Shown piece by piece: positions 1 through 8,709 of a DNA stretch of 64,000 nt (position 1 is its first letter; each line of letters begins with the position of its first letter). Under the pieces are notes generated by a model. It did no database searches. It was not told the origin of the DNA and worked only from the letters and a program-made list of their open reading frames with translations. Position numbers and translations under genes: made by a program. This DNA comes from a virus. The stretch spans positions 1 to 64,000 of IMG/VR virus record IMGVR_UViG_3300028854_000016. One strand, written 5' to 3'.

Positions 1-106
1 CCAAGTGCCATAAAGCAAATAATATTGCTTAAAAGGCATTTTTAAGCTCTTTGTTTTGTGTTTGTTACAAATTGTTGATTGCAAAGCACTTATTTTCTTA
101 TTGACA
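1..106 (+). repeat. Conserved early-promoter cassette, copy A
   Basis: This stretch resembles 60343-60448 block by block and in the same order. Shared blocks are ccaagtgc, aaagcaaa, a gcattttt-like block, ctttgttttg, and an acttattttcttattgaca block ending in the -35 hexamer. It probably continues left of the window. It is non-coding, and its role as an extended upstream promoter element is inferred. Confidence 0.7.
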
Positions 107-129
107 TTTAACTTGAAAGCGAGTAATAT
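101..129 (+). promoter_or_regulatory. Sigma70-type early promoter, start codon at predicted +1
   Basis: The -35 is TTGACA (101-106), the spacer is 17 nt and the -10 is TAATAT (124-129). Only 6 nt separate the -10 from the ATG at 136, so the predicted transcription start coincides with the start codon. A weak gcgag at 119-123 lies 12 nt from the ATG and would fall outside the transcript. Confidence 0.8.
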
Positions 130-135
130 TTAACT

Positions 136-1512
136 ATGGCAAACACATTAAACAAGAATCAATCTCCAGAAAAGCTTGGTCGTATTACTGATCAACCAAT
201 TCCGCATGAGTTGGCAGTTCGTGTTGCAGACAAGATCACGCAGGCTCGGGTAAGTATGTTGTTCAATCAGCAATTTTTTGGAACAATCGCAATGCGCATG
301 GAACTAATGCCTGCTGATAAATGGTTGCCAACCATGGCAGTTGACGGCAAGTATATGTATTATAATCATAATTTTGTTGATGAATTGTTTCAAGACGAGC
401 TGATTTTTGTGGTATCTCATGAAGTTCTTCATTTGGTTTATGACCATTTGGGAAGAAATGAGTTTCGTGACCGTCAGCTTTACAATATTGCTGCTGATTA
501 TGTCGTGAATGATGAATTGATCTTGGCTAAAGTTGGAAAATTTCCAACTCATAAAATCCAGAAAAAGGACTCTTATGGTTCGATGCGAACAGTCGAAGAG
601 CCAATTGGTTTGCATGATGTAAAATATCGTGACTGGAACAGCGAGAAAGTCTATGACGATCTTTTGCAACAGCAGGAGAAAAATGGCTCTGGCAAGGGTA
701 AAAATTCTGATGGTAGTGGAACTATGAATGGTCAGGGTTTAAGCGAATTGCTTGATAAGTTGCTGGATGAGCATATTTCTCCTGGTGCTGGAAAAGATGG
801 AGAACCGTCAAAGTCTGATGGAAAAGCGAGTGCAGATGGTCCTGCGACATTTGGAGATGAAGAACGCAAGCAATTGAAAGCAGAGTTGACGGACCAGATT
901 GTAAATTTGGCCAAGTCTTGTAATCCTGGAAATTTGCCGTCTGGTGTTCAAAGAATTATTGAACAAATGACAGCACCAAAGATGGATTGGAGAGCATTAT
1001 TGCAGTCCAATCTCGATAGCATTCTTCCTATTGACTATAACTATATGAAAATTAGTAGAAAGAGTACTCATCTCAATGTAATTCTTCCTGGGATTGTCAA
1101 TGATCAGTTGCTGAATATCGCAGTTGCAATTGATATGTCAGGAAGTATTGGAGAGAAAGAAGCTGCTGAATTTTTGAGTGAAATCAATGGAATTATGGGA
1201 CAATACCAATCCTATGAAATTTTGGTTTTTTGTTTTGATACCAAGTGTTATAATCAACAGATATATTCTTCAGATAATGGAGAAAATATTAATACATATG
1301 TTCCAATGGGCGGCGGTGGAACTGATGGTTCCTGCATTTTTGAGTATTTGAAAAATGAAGGAATTGAGCCAATGAAACTTGTGGTTTTCACTGATGGTTA
1401 TGTTGGAAACTGGGGCGATGAATTCTATTGTCCGACAATTTGGTGCATCAAGGGAAGTAAAGAAGTTCCTCCATTTGGACAGGTAGCTTATTTGGATGAT
1501 CAAATGAACTAA
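136..1512 (+). CDS. Metallopeptidase-like / VWA-domain protein (DUF2201-type)
   Basis: This is a 458-residue protein. Residues 95-104 carry a zinc-metallopeptidase motif HEVLH followed by a further His at 104. The middle (about 185-245) is a Gly/Ser/Asp/Lys-rich linker. The C-terminal third has a VWA-type MIDAS: D333-x-S335-x-S337, a later GGGGTDG and a VVFTDG strand. This order matches the putative-peptidase/VWA-like proteins that often sit beside MoxR-type AAA+ ATPases; a MoxR partner might lie left of the window. The start is chosen because family homology begins before the next Met (40), although no ribosome site exists and the promoter implies a leaderless mRNA. The substrate is unknown. 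Confidence 0.8.
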   Translation: MANTLNKNQSPEKLGRITDQPIPHELAVRVADKITQARVSMLFNQQFFGTIAMRMELMPADKWLPTMAVDGKYMYYNHNFVDELFQDELIFVVSHEVLHLVYDHLGRNEFRDRQLYNIAADYVVNDELILAKVGKFPTHKIQKKDSYGSMRTVEEPIGLHDVKYRDWNSEKVYDDLLQQQEKNGSGKGKNSDGSGTMNGQGLSELLDKLLDEHISPGAGKDGEPSKSDGKASADGPATFGDEERKQLKAELTDQIVNLAKSCNPGNLPSGVQRIIEQMTAPKMDWRALLQSNLDSILPIDYNYMKISRKSTHLNVILPGIVNDQLLNIAVAIDMSGSIGEKEAAEFLSEINGIMGQYQSYEILVFCFDTKCYNQQIYSSDNGENINTYVPMGGGGTDGSCIFEYLKNEGIEPMKLVVFTDGYVGNWGDEFYCPTIWCIKGSKEVPPFGQVAYLDDQMN

Positions 1513-1536
1513 TTTTTGAAATATTGAATTAGAAAT

Positions 1537-1569
1537 AAAAAATCCACTCTAAATTAGAGTGGATTTTTT
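1537..1569. terminator. Bidirectional intrinsic terminator
   Basis: A near-perfect inverted repeat around tccactcta / tagagtgga is flanked by A-rich and T-rich runs, so it can work in both directions. It ends the metallopeptidase gene. The minus-strand HNH reading frame stops inside it. Confidence 0.85.
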
Positions 1570-1877
1570 ATTTCTTGGTTGTGTAATAAGGCAGAAAACA
1601 TTTTAGCTTTAATTTTTCCTTCAAACATTTTGGTAAGTAGATGATGGCAAATAAAATGTTCTTTGGCAGTAAGAAAAACTTGATTTTCTTTTATTTTGGG
1701 ATGTACTAATCCGAAAGATTTTGGAATTATGTGATGAGACTCGATATAGCCAAGTGTGGATTTGACAATTTTTTTATTTGTTCCACGAAAAATTGCTTTA
1801 GAACAAATATTGATATAAATTTTAGTATATTTGTTAAATATAGCAATATTTTGAATTTGAGATATATAAATAGACAT
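1554..1877 (-). CDS. HNH homing endonuclease, C-terminally short
   Basis: The 107-residue product has the phage HNH pattern: an upstream YTKIY segment, ESHHIIPKSFG (the HH of the HNH core), then LTAKEHFICHHLLTKM with the distal His residues. Related free-standing phage HNH enzymes are usually considerably longer. This one stops soon after the nuclease core, within a terminator stem, so it is probably a truncated or decaying homing endonuclease. No promoter was recognised on its strand. Confidence 0.7.
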   Translation of the reverse strand: MSIYISQIQNIAIFNKYTKIYINICSKAIFRGTNKKIVKSTLGYIESHHIIPKSFGLVHPKIKENQVFLTAKEHFICHHLLTKMFEGKIKAKMFSALLHNQEIKNPL

Positions 1878-1944
1878 ATGCTGGTGTCCTATGAGACATT
1901 AGAATTGGTGGGTGATCTTAACACCGCGACCAATAATATTTATC

Positions 1945-1973
1945 TTGACAAAATATAATTTATGCTCTAATAT
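1945..1973 (+). promoter_or_regulatory. Sigma70-type promoter
   Basis: TTGACA (1945-1950), a 17-nt spacer and TAATAT (1968-1973). The next gene on the strand starts at 2027, after a late box and a good Shine-Dalgarno (ggag at about 2011). The gene may therefore be transcribed both early and late. Confidence 0.6.
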
Positions 1974-1996
1974 TAAAGATATACAAGTTTAGAAAA

Positions 1997-2004
1997 GATA
2001 AATA
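1997..2004 (+). promoter_or_regulatory. T4-type late promoter box
   Basis: GATAAATA lies 22 nt before the start of the 2027 gene, with the ribosome site between them. It matches the TATAAATA late box of T4-like phages recognised by gp55/gp33. Confidence 0.55.
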
Positions 2005-2026
2005 AACACAGGAGAAACAAAACAAT

Positions 2027-2635
2027 ATGAGCAATAATATTTGCAAGCACGTTGGATTACATAATGCCAAGAAAATTTTAATTTTATGGAATAAAGTTCC
2101 TGGAGAATCTCATATGGCATTGGTTCTATTCGCTGATAAGATTCCCGCAGCATATTCTGAATTGGTTCATAAAACATTGGTAAGTGAAGCTGGGCAAAAA
2201 GCAAAAAATTTCGCAGATGCATTGAATGAAGTAAAGTTGCCTGACGGAAGAAATTTACTTAATGCTTTGCACACTGAATCGCATATTAAAAAAGTTCAAA
2301 CGAATCAGACATTTGTTACACCTGACTCAATTAACAAGATTAAGTTAAATGAACTCAATGATATGATGGATAAAATTGAAGAAGGCGGGGATGCTAAGAA
2401 AAAATTAGAAGATTTAGATTTATATAAAGGAATGAATAAAAGAAAACGACGAAATGGGCTGTCAACCACTCCCAGTGATTTAGATATTTCTGATAAAAAG
2501 ATGGTGGTAGCCTTGCAAGAGCAAGTCAAGCAATTGACTGGTGCTGTAGAAGCATTACTTGTTGAAGTTAGACAATTGAAAGGGGACAGATCAGAACCTG
2601 CTTCAGTTGCTCCCAAAACACGAAAAATAATTTAA
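2027..2635 (+). CDS. Conserved T4-like phage protein of unknown function
   Basis: A 202-residue protein. The N-terminal half (about 1-110) is globular, with a strand-rich start (KKILILWNKVPG, ALVLFADKIP) and a PDGRNLLNALH motif that I recognise from proteins of marine T4-like phages. Residues 155-190 form a predicted coiled coil (VVALQEQVKQLTGAVEALL) followed by a basic tail. It is a monocistronic unit with its own promoters and terminator. A virion or accessory role is possible; I do not know the function. Confidence 0.7.
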   Translation: MSNNICKHVGLHNAKKILILWNKVPGESHMALVLFADKIPAAYSELVHKTLVSEAGQKAKNFADALNEVKLPDGRNLLNALHTESHIKKVQTNQTFVTPDSINKIKLNELNDMMDKIEEGGDAKKKLEDLDLYKGMNKRKRRNGLSTTPSDLDISDKKMVVALQEQVKQLTGAVEALLVEVRQLKGDRSEPASVAPKTRKII

Positions 2636-2643
2636 GCACAAAT

Positions 2644-2675
2644 TAAAAAAGCCCAGCAAATTTGCTGGGCTTTTT
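2644..2675. terminator. Bidirectional intrinsic terminator
   Basis: The perfect stem agcccagcaaa / tttgctgggct is flanked by A and T runs. It separates the plus-strand gene ending at 2635 from the converging minus-strand gene ending at 2678. Confidence 0.9.
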
Positions 2676-2677
2676 AT

Positions 2678-3700
2678 TTAAATTATTGGCATTCCAAATT
2701 TTTTACTAGTTTCTATGTTTTCTTGAATGATTTTAGATATAGATTCCCTCTCAAAAGCTGTAAGATAATAAGCTTCAGAATATGAAATACTCCCACGCAT
2801 ATACCATATTAACTTTAATAACTCAGCCTTAATATTTTTTGTTTCTGAATTCATCTTTTCAAGCATTTCAATAATTTCAGATTCAAACGCAGTGATAAGT
2901 TTATTTCTAAATTGAGTACAAAAATCTAAATCAATTGGCACTGATAATTGTTCTTGACATTTGGAACAAGTTATTTCTACATTTGGCAAATAGCATTGCT
3001 TAATTGATTCTGCAATATAACTACTAATTTCATTTTGAGATTGAATATCAAGTTGTTTGAACCATTCTTGAATATGATATTGAGAAGTAACTGTATTATT
3101 TGATTTAGAAATAATAATTTTATTTATAGATTGTGAATGAAATGAGTACAATAAATTTTTTTGTTGTGCAATTAATGAAATTAATATTTCTTCATATCCT
3201 TCTATTGAATTTAATTTGGATATTTGATAAATTTGTTTTCTTAATTTAAAATCAGCAATTGAAAATATATTGAATTGTTTATATGTTGGTGGACTAAAAT
3301 ATATAATTAGATCATTCATTATTAATGGAGTAAACCACTTGTTGGCTGATAAAGAATTTATATATGAAGATAAATTAATTTCGTAAGGATCTTGAAAAGA
3401 ACATTTGGGACAAGTAATTAATAATTCAACTTTCATACCAGTTGTTGCAATTTTTATATTTGCCAATATTTGTTGAATATCACAAATTAACAAATTTTCA
3501 GGCTCAATAATTTCAGGACAGCAATTTTTAATTATTTCTTCAGTTGCTTTTCCAGACAATAAAGCGTCTGGTGTTCTTAAAGTAAATTCATCCAATATAA
3601 CCATCGAGTGAACAGAAATTTGCTTAGTGTTTCCAGTTATGGAATCACTAAGCAAATTTGTATAAAGTTTTGGTCGATTAAATGATATTTTGTTTTGCAT
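2678..3700 (-). CDS. Baseplate protein, T4 gp26/gp51-like family, paralog 2
   Basis: A 340-residue protein resembling the T4 baseplate family that includes gp26. It has the early 'LSGKATEEIIKNCCPEI' segment followed by 'NLLICDIQQILANIKIAT', as in its neighbour at 3678-4634. It adds two CxxC pairs: CPKC near residue 98 and CSKC near residue 249, so a bound zinc is likely. Its start overlaps the end of the upstream paralog by 23 nt, so translational coupling is likely. It probably acts in assembly of the central baseplate hub; which T4 gene it corresponds to is not resolved. Confidence 0.6.
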   Translation of the reverse strand: MQNKISFNRPKLYTNLLSDSITGNTKQISVHSMVILDEFTLRTPDALLSGKATEEIIKNCCPEIIEPENLLICDIQQILANIKIATTGMKVELLITCPKCSFQDPYEINLSSYINSLSANKWFTPLIMNDLIIYFSPPTYKQFNIFSIADFKLRKQIYQISKLNSIEGYEEILISLIAQQKNLLYSFHSQSINKIIISKSNNTVTSQYHIQEWFKQLDIQSQNEISSYIAESIKQCYLPNVEITCSKCQEQLSVPIDLDFCTQFRNKLITAFESEIIEMLEKMNSETKNIKAELLKLIWYMRGSISYSEAYYLTAFERESISKIIQENIETSKKFGMPII

Positions 3701-4634
3701 TTTGCTCTGGAAGAAATGAAGATCCCATAAATGTTATTTCAGCTTGCCATTCAGGTGGCGCACCAGCTTTTAATTCGTCTAAGGTGCTATGTTGAAGTGG
3801 TATTGAAAAAGCATATTTTTTTCTTTGTGCTTCCAAATGATCACGAATAGCATTAAAAAATTCAATATCCATTCCACGAATAATTTGATTAATTTGCTTT
3901 TCATCTTGAGGAGTGGAAGATGTGAGAGAAACAATTGTGTTATTATTGGAATCAATTAGTTCAAGAGTTTTAATACTGTCACATACTAAATTTATTGCAG
4001 TATTGGATAATTGATTTATACTATCAGTGAATAATTTTTCATCTTTAATATTTTCATTTGAATCAAAATTTTTTGTTAATGCTTTTTTCTGCTGGCTAAT
4101 ATCTTTAGAAATATTAAATAAATATTTTAGTGAAATTGGATAAATTGTAAGTGATATTTTTTGCCCATCTTCGCTTTCTATGATAATAGAATCATCCCAT
4201 TTATCTTTTCGTGATAAAAGTTCACACAAAAAAGTTGTTAATGATATTTTAAGTGTTCTTACTAATTTAGTATTTGGTACTGAGACATTTAATTCAAAAT
4301 CATCTCCATAACTGGCCAATCTTATAGCTAACAAAATAGTATCTACATCAATATTTGGTATATTTTCAGGATTCAATATTCCAGGTAGGCATTCTTTGAT
4401 TAGATCATATGTAGATTTTCCAGAAAGACTAATATCTCCTGCCCTAAATTTTATATCAGCATCAGCAGTCATGGCAAATACTGACAAACTTCCATCTTTA
4501 TCTAAAGATAGACTATTTTCTGGATACCATTGTCCTTTGCTTGGAAGAAATAATGATAATTTCTTTTTTCTAAAAAAAGAAGTAAGCGGATTTATTTCTG
4601 GAGTTTCATTATTTGATGAAGTAATTGTTTTCAT
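3678..4634 (-). CDS. Baseplate protein, T4 gp26/gp51-like family, paralog 1
   Basis: A 318-residue protein with the family's typical opening: 'LFLPSKGQWYPENSL' followed by an 'FAMTADADIKFRAGD' segment, then 'LIKECLPGILNPENI' and 'DTILLAIRLASYGDDFEL'. T4 gp26-type baseplate proteins share this layout (smooth strand, then a peptide listing conditions, then an Ile/Leu-rich helix). It is the first gene of a two-gene minus-strand operon read from the late box at 4649-4657. It lacks the CxxC pairs of its paralog. Confidence 0.65.
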   Translation of the reverse strand: MKTITSSNNETPEINPLTSFFRKKKLSLFLPSKGQWYPENSLSLDKDGSLSVFAMTADADIKFRAGDISLSGKSTYDLIKECLPGILNPENIPNIDVDTILLAIRLASYGDDFELNVSVPNTKLVRTLKISLTTFLCELLSRKDKWDDSIIIESEDGQKISLTIYPISLKYLFNISKDISQQKKALTKNFDSNENIKDEKLFTDSINQLSNTAINLVCDSIKTLELIDSNNNTIVSLTSSTPQDEKQINQIIRGMDIEFFNAIRDHLEAQRKKYAFSIPLQHSTLDELKAGAPPEWQAEITFMGSSFLPEQNAKQNII

Positions 4635-4648
4635 TGTAAACCTCTGAA

Positions 4649-4669
4649 GTATTTATGTGAGCTAAATAC
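4649..4669. promoter_or_regulatory. Divergent T4-type late promoters
   Basis: Minus strand: CATAAATAC (4657-4649) faces the baseplate operon starting at 4634. Plus strand: GCTAAATAC (4661-4669) faces the tape-measure candidate at 4699. The two boxes are back to back, with only a few bases between them. Confidence 0.65.
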
Positions 4670-4698
4670 ATAAGAATATAATTTTTTAATGGTGATAA

Positions 4699-6828
4699 AT
4701 GGCAACAGTAAGAATAGTTTCTAAGGGCAATACGCTGGATGGGTCAGAACTCGACAATATTGCGTCTGAGGAGACACTGTTAGCATTGCTTGAGCAATTG
4801 AAAATTATTAATGGCGGAGCTTCAGAAATTAAAAAAGAATCAACAAAAACAAAAACAAATACTGATAAGCATTTTGACTTACTGGGGAAAGTAATTGGTA
4901 AAAATAAAGCAGATACAGTTCAACACATATTTAATGCAATTAAAGGAGTTGGGGCTGGCGAGGCTGGTAGTGCGGGTGGCTTGATAGCTAAAATTGCTCC
5001 AGAATTGGCTGTTATGACTGCTTTTATTGCTGTATTGGACGTAGCAAAAAATACATTTTTTGGATTAGTTAATACTTCAGCATTATTGGTTAAATCATTT
5101 GTTGATGGCCAGTCATCGTTGTCTGATTATACCAAAGCTTTAGCAGCAGGAACACAGCATATTTTGATTATTGGCACATTGGTTGGTCTTTTTTCTAAAG
5201 GAATAGAAATTATTGATTCTTGGAATAATAAGTTATATGAACTTAACACTGTTGGTGCTGGATTTAATAATAGTCTTATTGAAATGAGACAGCGTGCGGC
5301 TGATGCTGGCTTATCGTTAGAAGATTACTCCAAAATAATTATCGCAAACAAAGATAATTTTGCTACTTTTGGTTCCATAATGAATGGAGTTAATACTTAT
5401 AATAAAATAGCCACTATTTCTATGAGAGATTATACAGATCAATTAGCTAATATGGGTATTTCTTTATCGCAGTATCAAGAAGAGTTACCAGGGGTATTAT
5501 CTCTTTTCGGGGCATCTATGAAAGCTCATGGGGCAAGTGATAAACAATTAGCTTCTAGCGCCATTGAATTGACCAGTCAATTTGATGCAATGGCAAAATT
5601 AACAGGAAAAACTCGTGAACAGCAAGTGGCTGATATGCAAAAATTAACTGCTGACGCTGCTTGGAAATTAAAATTATCTGAAATGAGCGATTCAGAAAGA
5701 ACACAAGAACTTGCAGCATTAAATGAAGTAAATTCAACAATGGGAGCAACTGCTGCTGAATTATACAAAATGAAAGTTCTTGGTATTGTTCCATTAGGGA
5801 AAGAAATGCAAATATTAATGGCAACTGTTCCTGGATTAGATAGACAATTTACAGAAATGTCTCAATTAGCAGCACAAGGAAAACTTCTTCCTGGAGAAAT
5901 GGATAGAAGAATTGCTGAAATGGTTGGTTCAGGCTTACGCGCTGGTAAAGGATTGGAACAAATTCTTAAAGCAGCCACATCAGGTATCGGAGGAACACCA
6001 GAAACTATTGCAAAGATTCAAAGTGAATTAATGGCTAATAGCCAATCATTTCTTGATAAAAATGGTGTTTTTAATGAAGAATTATTTAGACAAAATCTTG
6101 CAACTGTAAGAGCACAAGCTGATAAAGAAGATGGAATTCGCAAATCATTGGCTGAGTGGAATTCATCAGTTAAACTATTGCAAGATTTTTTCTTTCAAAA
6201 AATATTACAACCAATAATGTATAAACTTGCCCCAATTATATCGAATATAGTTAAAAAATTTGAAGCCAAGCAAGGATCTTTACAAGGATTGATAGATGGA
6301 GTAGTTAATATTGTTGTTGGATTTGTTGGTATTGTTGGAAGTATTGTATCATTCGTAATGAATAATTGGGGGTTGATTAAAATTATTTTTGATGTATTGT
6401 TGGTTTTGGGTGTAGCATTCTTAGGAGCGGTTATTGGCATAACACTGGCTGCTGTAGGATTGAGTATAGCTCTTGCGCCTGCTGCACTAATAACTGGTGC
6501 TCTTCTTGGCGGGTTAGTTGCATTAGTTGCATTGTTGGCGTCTATCGGGCTTATTAGTATGCCAACATTACCATCAGTTGCAGGGATTACTAGCGCAAAA
6601 ATTCCATCAATGCCAAAGCTATCTTCAATGGAAAATGCTACTTCAGAAAATACATCAGTTTTTCAACCACCAACTAATGTTCAATCAATAACAAGTGAAA
6701 ACTCTTCATCAACTATAGGATCAAAATTGGATGATCATTATGCCATTTTACAACAAATAAGAGATTCAATACAACAAACAGCAAATAATACTCATAAATT
6801 ACATCAAATAACTGTGGCTGGCCAATAA
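4699..6828 (+). CDS. Probable tail tape-measure / baseplate hub protein (gp29-like)
   Basis: A 709-residue protein, Ala/Gly/Ile-rich. Long helices fill about 60-500, and two long hydrophobic stretches lie around 530-625 (VVNIVVGFVGIVGSIVSFVM and a following Ala/Leu/Gly segment). This composition is typical of tape-measure proteins, which fix tail length and help DNA pass the membrane. T4 gp29 is somewhat shorter (about 590). It sits beside gp26-like baseplate genes, as expected for a hub component. A short glutamine-rich C-terminus follows. The identity is by composition and context, not a catalytic motif. Confidence 0.6.
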   Translation: MATVRIVSKGNTLDGSELDNIASEETLLALLEQLKIINGGASEIKKESTKTKTNTDKHFDLLGKVIGKNKADTVQHIFNAIKGVGAGEAGSAGGLIAKIAPELAVMTAFIAVLDVAKNTFFGLVNTSALLVKSFVDGQSSLSDYTKALAAGTQHILIIGTLVGLFSKGIEIIDSWNNKLYELNTVGAGFNNSLIEMRQRAADAGLSLEDYSKIIIANKDNFATFGSIMNGVNTYNKIATISMRDYTDQLANMGISLSQYQEELPGVLSLFGASMKAHGASDKQLASSAIELTSQFDAMAKLTGKTREQQVADMQKLTADAAWKLKLSEMSDSERTQELAALNEVNSTMGATAAELYKMKVLGIVPLGKEMQILMATVPGLDRQFTEMSQLAAQGKLLPGEMDRRIAEMVGSGLRAGKGLEQILKAATSGIGGTPETIAKIQSELMANSQSFLDKNGVFNEELFRQNLATVRAQADKEDGIRKSLAEWNSSVKLLQDFFFQKILQPIMYKLAPIISNIVKKFEAKQGSLQGLIDGVVNIVVGFVGIVGSIVSFVMNNWGLIKIIFDVLLVLGVAFLGAVIGITLAAVGLSIALAPAALITGALLGGLVALVALLASIGLISMPTLPSVAGITSAKIPSMPKLSSMENATSENTSVFQPPTNVQSITSENSSSTIGSKLDDHYAILQQIRDSIQQTANNTHKLHQITVAGQ

Positions 6829-7535
6829 TGAAGATATGTGAACTTAGATTTAGTTTCAATTCAACCACCAAAAAATATATGTTTGGTGATTTGAAAAAAC
6901 AATGGGATTTTATGGAAATTGCTCCCATAACTATCGGAAAAATTGGTGGATATAATTTGTTTTTAAAAAGAGAAAAAAATAACGAATTAATTCAAGTATT
7001 AGATACTATAAATGATAAGGACGCTGGATATATATCATTCATAATTAAAGGAAAAGCACATTCTATAAGCGAAACTGCATTTGATAATCTATATTTGGGG
7101 CTAGGGTTGGCTACTACAGTTTATGCATTTCTTATTCTAAAAAAGAATTATATTCTATGGAGCGAAGATGCTCAGACAAAAGGTGGAAAATCTATTTGGG
7201 ATAAGTTAGCAAAAGTTAATGGAATTACTGTGTTTGCTTGGGATAAGAAAAATAAAGAAGCAATAAGCCTTGATAAAAATGATTTAAATAGTGATGTTGA
7301 GATATATGACATTGATGTTGAATGGGATAAAAGTAAATATGCTAAATTATGGAAAGAATTCAATACATATTTTTATACAATTGCAAAATTGAAGAAAATG
7401 AAAAAATTATCTCCAAATATTCTTGAGCTTCAAAAGAAAATGATGGCAGTTTATCGAAAAATGCAAAATATTAGAAAAGAAGAATTAAATATAGAAAATA
7501 ATATGACATTAGTTGCTCAAAAGAGGATAAGATAA
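6828..7535 (+). CDS. GNAT-like protein with capsid-targeting-like N-terminus
   Basis: A 235-residue protein that starts at the last base of the preceding stop codon, so coupled translation is likely. The middle (about 85-150) reads GLGLATTVYAFLILKKNYILWSEDAQTKGG..IWDKLAKVNGITVFAWD in outline. This matches the layout of small phage GNAT-fold proteins: a Gly/Ala turn, 'SD-Q-GG-IW-L', then a V-x-V-(W/Y)-D strand. The protein at 33249 shares the second half. The N-terminus MKICEL resembles the injected-protein leader discussed in the findings. The C-terminal third is a Lys/Met-rich helix. Acetyltransferase activity is inference. Confidence 0.5.
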   Translation: MKICELRFSFNSTTKKYMFGDLKKQWDFMEIAPITIGKIGGYNLFLKREKNNELIQVLDTINDKDAGYISFIIKGKAHSISETAFDNLYLGLGLATTVYAFLILKKNYILWSEDAQTKGGKSIWDKLAKVNGITVFAWDKKNKEAISLDKNDLNSDVEIYDIDVEWDKSKYAKLWKEFNTYFYTIAKLKKMKKLSPNILELQKKMMAVYRKMQNIRKEELNIENNMTLVAQKRIR

Positions 7536-7543
7536 ATATTGGA

Positions 7544-8707
7544 ATGAAAGAAGTTATTGAAGCATACAATTATGCAAAAGAAAATAAGATTTCTTTAAGA
7601 AAAACTTCAATTGAATTAAGAAAAAATCCAATTGTGTTAGACTGGATAGATACACATTGCGATCCAAAACTTAATAAGAGACAACATGCCAAAAAATTGT
7701 ATTCAGCAGTTCATAATGGATTTTCATTTATTTGCATACATGGATTTGAATTTGGAATATCTGAATATATTGAGTTGAAATTTCCAAATAATATGAAAAA
7801 TGGATGTTGTTCATGTTATGAAGCATATATAAAATCAGATTATATGATTAAAAAAGTAGTTAATTCAAATAAGTTACAGAAGCAAACAAAGATAAAAAAA
7901 TATGGCGAATCATATGCTAAAGTTATTTCTAAAAAATGCATTAAAACTAATTTAAAGAAATATGGGGTTGAGTGGTCATCTCAAAATGAAGATATTCATA
8001 TGAAGTCGAAGCAAACTTGCAGAGAAAGATATGGAGCAGAGTTTCCATTGCAGTGCAATGATATTAAAGATAAAATGAAAATCGATTCTTTACAAATATA
8101 TGGAGTTGAATATCCAATGCAAAGCAATGTTGTTAAACAACATGTAATTGAAAATAATATTAAAGAACATGGGTGCCATCCTACACAATTGCATATCGAT
8201 GAAAAAGTAAGAGAAATTCTACAAAATAAAAATAAATTTTCAACATTATTGCAAGTTAATTCAGTTCATTCTTTGGCTAAACAGTTCAAAGTTAGTGATT
8301 ATTTAATTTTAAAAACACATAATAATTTTAAGCTTGATATTATCAAATCCAATTTAAGTTTATATGAAAATGAAATAGCGAATTGGTTACAAAGTATAAA
8401 TTTAATATTTAAACGAAAAGATAGAAAACATATTGGCAGAAAAGAATTAGATTTTTATTTTCCAGATTATCAATTTGCCATTGAATTCCAAGGAACTTTT
8501 TGGCATGGGCATGAAAGTTTATTTAAAGAAACAGATATTCACCCTATTTCTGGGAAATTAATTAAAGATATAAGAGAAGCAGATAACTTAAAAGCAAAAT
8601 TATGTGAAGAAAAAGAGATCGATTTATTTTGTATATGGGAACATGAGTGGAAACTAAATAAAGAAGAGATCAAGAAGCAAATTCTTGTCAAATTAGGATT
8701 GGTGTAA
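7544..8707 (+). CDS. Vsr-like (EDxHD) homing endonuclease, intact
   Basis: A 387-residue protein. Residues about 100-220 are tandem DNA-binding units of about 23 residues with the pattern K-x-T-x-x-K-Y-G-V-(E/x)-x-(P/S)-x-Q. A 'SVHSLAKQFKVSDYLILK' helix-turn-helix-like stretch follows. The C-terminal nuclease has YENEIANWL, KELDFYFPDY, AIEFQGTFWHGH and a final IWEHEW, which are the E, D, H positions of the Vsr-like family typified by I-Bth0305I. It lies directly before the portal gene, itself a common homing target. It has no decay and is probably active. Confidence 0.85.
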   Translation: MKEVIEAYNYAKENKISLRKTSIELRKNPIVLDWIDTHCDPKLNKRQHAKKLYSAVHNGFSFICIHGFEFGISEYIELKFPNNMKNGCCSCYEAYIKSDYMIKKVVNSNKLQKQTKIKKYGESYAKVISKKCIKTNLKKYGVEWSSQNEDIHMKSKQTCRERYGAEFPLQCNDIKDKMKIDSLQIYGVEYPMQSNVVKQHVIENNIKEHGCHPTQLHIDEKVREILQNKNKFSTLLQVNSVHSLAKQFKVSDYLILKTHNNFKLDIIKSNLSLYENEIANWLQSINLIFKRKDRKHIGRKELDFYFPDYQFAIEFQGTFWHGHESLFKETDIHPISGKLIKDIREADNLKAKLCEEKEIDLFCIWEHEWKLNKEEIKKQILVKLGLV

Positions 8708-8709
8708 TT

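Noticed and set aside
1878-1944. Possible tRNA-like sequence before the 2027 gene
   Set aside because: No T-arm consensus and no cloverleaf could be drawn. I also saw no convincing tRNA elsewhere in the window.
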